A stretch of DNA of 32,653 nucleotides from assembly GCA_002344885.1 (NCBI GenBank), contig DDUQ01000069.1, positions 1 to 32,653 on the forward strand. The letters are read 5' to 3'. Source of the stretch: Comamonadaceae bacterium UBA2334. Lineage in GTDB: Bacteria > Pseudomonadota > Gammaproteobacteria > Burkholderiales > Burkholderiaceae_C. The translations under genes were made by a program, and so were the position numbers. The notes under the pieces are model-generated. The model was given only the letters and a program-made list of their open reading frames with translations, had not been told where the DNA came from and did not search any database. This document shows, piece after piece, positions 31,206 to 32,653 of the stretch (position 1 is its first letter; every line of letters starts with the position of its first letter).

Positions 31206-31985
31206 TCAGTCGCAGGCAGCGAACAGGGCTTTCAACAGCGCGAACTCGGTCAGCGGTGTTTGCAGTTGGCAGCACCGAAACACCGCAAGTTGCAGGGCAT
31301 CACGTACCGTGCTTACCGTTACATGACCGGCCAGCACATCGAACCGCGTGGCAGTCACTGACCAGTCACTGAACCAAAGCACAAGGGCTGCAATGTGATC
31401 AGCAGTTAATGGCAGGCCGCAGCGATCACGCTGGTAGGCATCGGCCACCAGTGGGGGCAACCGATCCAGAGCCACGGCGGTGTCAGCATCGGATGAACAA
31501 GCAAGCCGGTTCATTAGCCAATCAGGTGCTGAATTCAGCAGGCCGTTGAGTAAACTGGTGTGGCTCCGGTGGGGCACTTCGACCAGACGAATCAGGTGCT
31601 CGGTGCAACGAAGCCAATCTCGCAACTGGTGTTCACCAGCGCCAGCAACATCATCAAAGGGCTCCAGCATTCGCAGCGCACGAAGCCGGTTGGGGCGGGT
31701 GGCAGCAACCACCGATTCCATTGGCACCGACCACCATTGCGACAGCGCCTGCACCGCATCACGGTCAGCCCTAACCGGGTCCGATTGTTGGTCAGGAAAC
31801 CGGGTCCAGTGATAGGCCGATTCCAGCCACATCCGCTCTACCTCGGTGAGGTTCAGCAAACGTCCCAACATGCGCAGGTTGACGGTCACGTAGGCCTGCG
31901 TGGGCAGCGCGGTTCCGGGGTGTGTTGCTGGGCCAAGTTCACTGCCATCGAATCCGCTGCCGCCACCGATCAAACGTTTGGGCAT
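31206..31985 (-). CDS. Unknown helical protein, weakly like the N-terminal region of AAA+ ATPases
   Basis: The 259-residue product is mostly helical. Segments such as LRMLGRLLNLTEVERMWLES and a repeat-like HLIRLVEVPHRSHTSLLNGL remind me of the all-helical N-terminal domain of large bacterial AAA+ proteins. No Walker motif is present, so if related it lacks the ATPase half. The C-terminal 90 residues are unfamiliar. It starts at ATG 31985 and leads the minus-strand operon with a 166-base gap before the next gene. I cannot assign a function. Confidence 0.6.
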   Translation of the reverse strand: MPKRLIGGGSGFDGSELGPATHPGTALPTQAYVTVNLRMLGRLLNLTEVERMWLESAYHWTRFPDQQSDPVRADRDAVQALSQWWSVPMESVVAATRPNRLRALRMLEPFDDVAGAGEHQLRDWLRCTEHLIRLVEVPHRSHTSLLNGLLNSAPDWLMNRLACSSDADTAVALDRLPPLVADAYQRDRCGLPLTADHIAALVLWFSDWSVTATRFDVLAGHVTVSTVRDALQLAVFRCCQLQTPLTEFALLKALFAACD

Positions 31986-32215
31986 GGGGTTCTCCAGGTC
32001 AGCAGTTCACGCCACCTGAATGCAGCAGGCTGACCGGGGCCAAGATGAGGATCAGTGGGGTGTTGTCCTGAGCGTTGTCAGGGCGTACCTTCACAGCACC
32101 TGAAACCAGTGGGCGCAGTCAGGCTGAAACAGGTCAACCGTCGAGTGGCGTGAGGGGGAATCAAAGCCGTCAGATCAGAACGATCCGGGGCGTAGTATTG
32201 AAGCTGGCGAGCAGC

Positions 32216-32282
32216 AAAAACACCGCAAAAATCAGTCAAAAACCGCAGAAAAGCACTCAAAACAAGCGTTTTTGCGTGAAAA
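32216..32282. promoter_or_regulatory. Seven helically phased A/T-tracts (predicted curved DNA)
   Basis: A-runs start at 32216, 32227, 32238, 32249, 32259 and 32279, with a T-run at 32269. Starts are 11, 11, 11, 10, 10 and 10 bases apart. Each run has 4 or 5 bases. Runs repeated once per helical turn on one face bend DNA strongly. It probably acts as an upstream element of one of the divergent promoters or in replication or partition. Confidence 0.75.
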
Positions 32283-32447
32283 GTGGCTGATTTCCAGTCA
32301 TTATACAATAAATTGCATGCTGACGCATTTGATATTCATTCTTGATATATCAAAGAGTTGATAGATTTTCAGTGCACCAGCCTTAAGACGGCTGAAAATT
32401 TGCTGAGTCGCCCTCGCCAAACCACGTCGAAACGTTTGAACGACCGA

Positions 32448-32473
32448 TATGATGTGCAATATTGTGTACATCA
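32448..32473 (+). promoter_or_regulatory. Antitoxin promoter and palindromic operator
   Basis: TATGAT (32448-32453) is a good -10 candidate. The inverted repeat TGATGT (32450-32455) and ACATCA (32468-32473) overlaps it, as expected for autoregulation by a Phd/YefM dimer. I see no convincing -35. Confidence 0.5.
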
Positions 32474-32490
32474 ATGCAACAGGAGCCACC

Positions 32491-32653
32491 ATGGCGATTA
32501 CTGCAAGTGACGTGATTTCTCTGTCCCAAGCTCGGGCCACGCTGTCTGAGTTGGCGGATCAAGTGAAAGCCGGTGCCGAAAAGATCATCACCAAGAATGG
32601 TGAGAGCTATGTGGCCATCATTGACTCCCAGCGGCTGGACTACTACCACCAGC
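32491..32653 (+). CDS. Phd/YefM-family antitoxin, 5' part (runs out of the window)
   Basis: The open frame from ATG 32491, with AGGAG five bases upstream, gives 54 residues to the window end. The pattern ISLSQARATLSELADQVKAG and then IITKNGESYVAIIDSQRL is that of Phd/YefM antitoxins, which bind DNA with their N-terminal domain and neutralise a toxin with the C-terminal end. The toxin gene (often RelE/ParE- or Doc-like) should follow beyond the window. A palindrome over the -10 box upstream fits autorepression. Confidence 0.88.
   Translation, partial: MAITASDVISLSQARATLSELADQVKAGAEKIITKNGESYVAIIDSQRLDYYHQ

Larger units (their letters stand above)
31986..32490. other. Divergent intergenic region with phased A-tracts and palindromes
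   Basis: No convincing gene. It contains seven A/T-tracts at 32216-32282 in 10-11 base phase (listed), the 12-bp palindrome TTGATATATCAA (32342-32353) among repeated TTGATA words, an ATTTTCAG/CTGAAAAT inverted repeat (32365-32399), and the antitoxin promoter near 32450. It separates the operon 31985-29326 from the Phd-like gene. Confidence 0.7.

Noticed and set aside
32078..32308. 76-codon minus-strand frame in the curved-DNA region
   Set aside because: It runs across the phased A-tracts, has no ribosome-binding site and no recognisable family.
1..32653. CRISPR arrays, insertion sequences, rRNA genes
   Set aside because: No regularly spaced repeats with spacers, no transposase, and no rRNA sequence were seen.

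Overview
The window looks like a chromosome segment of a high-GC betaproteobacterium of the order Burkholderiales, most likely family Comamonadaceae (inference from protein style, the gap-pgk and hemH contexts, a SoxYZ pair and a 3-hydroxybutyrate-oligomer hydrolase). The right 40% is a horizontally acquired island.

Positions 1-18326 are core chromosome. The 3' part of gap and complete pgk (glycolysis/Calvin cycle) are followed by an isolated soxYZ pair. Next come a GGDEF-EAL protein with a spoiled GGDEF motif and a PAS-AAA+-Fis sigma-54 activator. Immediately downstream lie three palindromic sites and a near-consensus -24/-12 promoter. They precede a branched-chain-amino-acid-type ABC importer (binding protein, two ATPases, two permeases), a 3-hydroxybutyrate-oligomer hydrolase lipoprotein and an alpha/beta hydrolase. 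I read this as one sigma-54-controlled unit that takes up and degrades 3-hydroxybutyrate-type compounds; the substrate is inference. A terminator separates it from hemH (minus), which diverges from a HAD phosphatase and a GST-like gene (plus). A thioesterase and an iron-type alcohol dehydrogenase follow on the minus strand.

Positions 18327-20075 are a recombination-scarred border: a tRNA-type terminator beside a 5'-truncated tyrosine integrase, a higBA toxin-antitoxin pair, and an intact tRNA-Lys(TTT) with its terminator. At 20075-20120 lies the 3' half only of a tRNA-Thr(CGT) on the minus strand. This is the classic scar of an element integrated into a tRNA gene. Its orientation puts the chromosome to the left and the element to the right, running out of the window.

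Positions 20120 to 32653 are the island. It starts with a replication/regulation module: a DUF6499-like regulator, a small DNA-binding-like protein, a DUF927 helicase-like ATPase and a gene II/X-type rolling-circle replication initiator. That gene is followed by two perfect hairpins that could be an origin. Next comes a three-gene operon of secreted hydrolases (two dienelactone-hydrolase-like, one beta-lactamase-like). All three end in the same ~20-residue tail, whose codons differ mostly silently. A divergent XRE regulator has a perfect palindrome over its start codon. A second minus-strand operon encodes an unknown helical protein, a small plasmid-type protein, a C39/papain-like cysteine peptidase and a Tat-type lipoprotein whose C-terminal half resembles the FtsZ C-terminal domain. 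Between this operon and a Phd/YefM antitoxin cut by the window edge lies a 67-bp run of seven A/T-tracts in helical phase, which predicts strongly curved DNA.

The most novel candidates are the tail shared by three secreted enzymes, the peptidase plus FtsZ-like lipoprotein cassette, and the curved-DNA control region. All functional calls are from reading the sequence; no database search was run.
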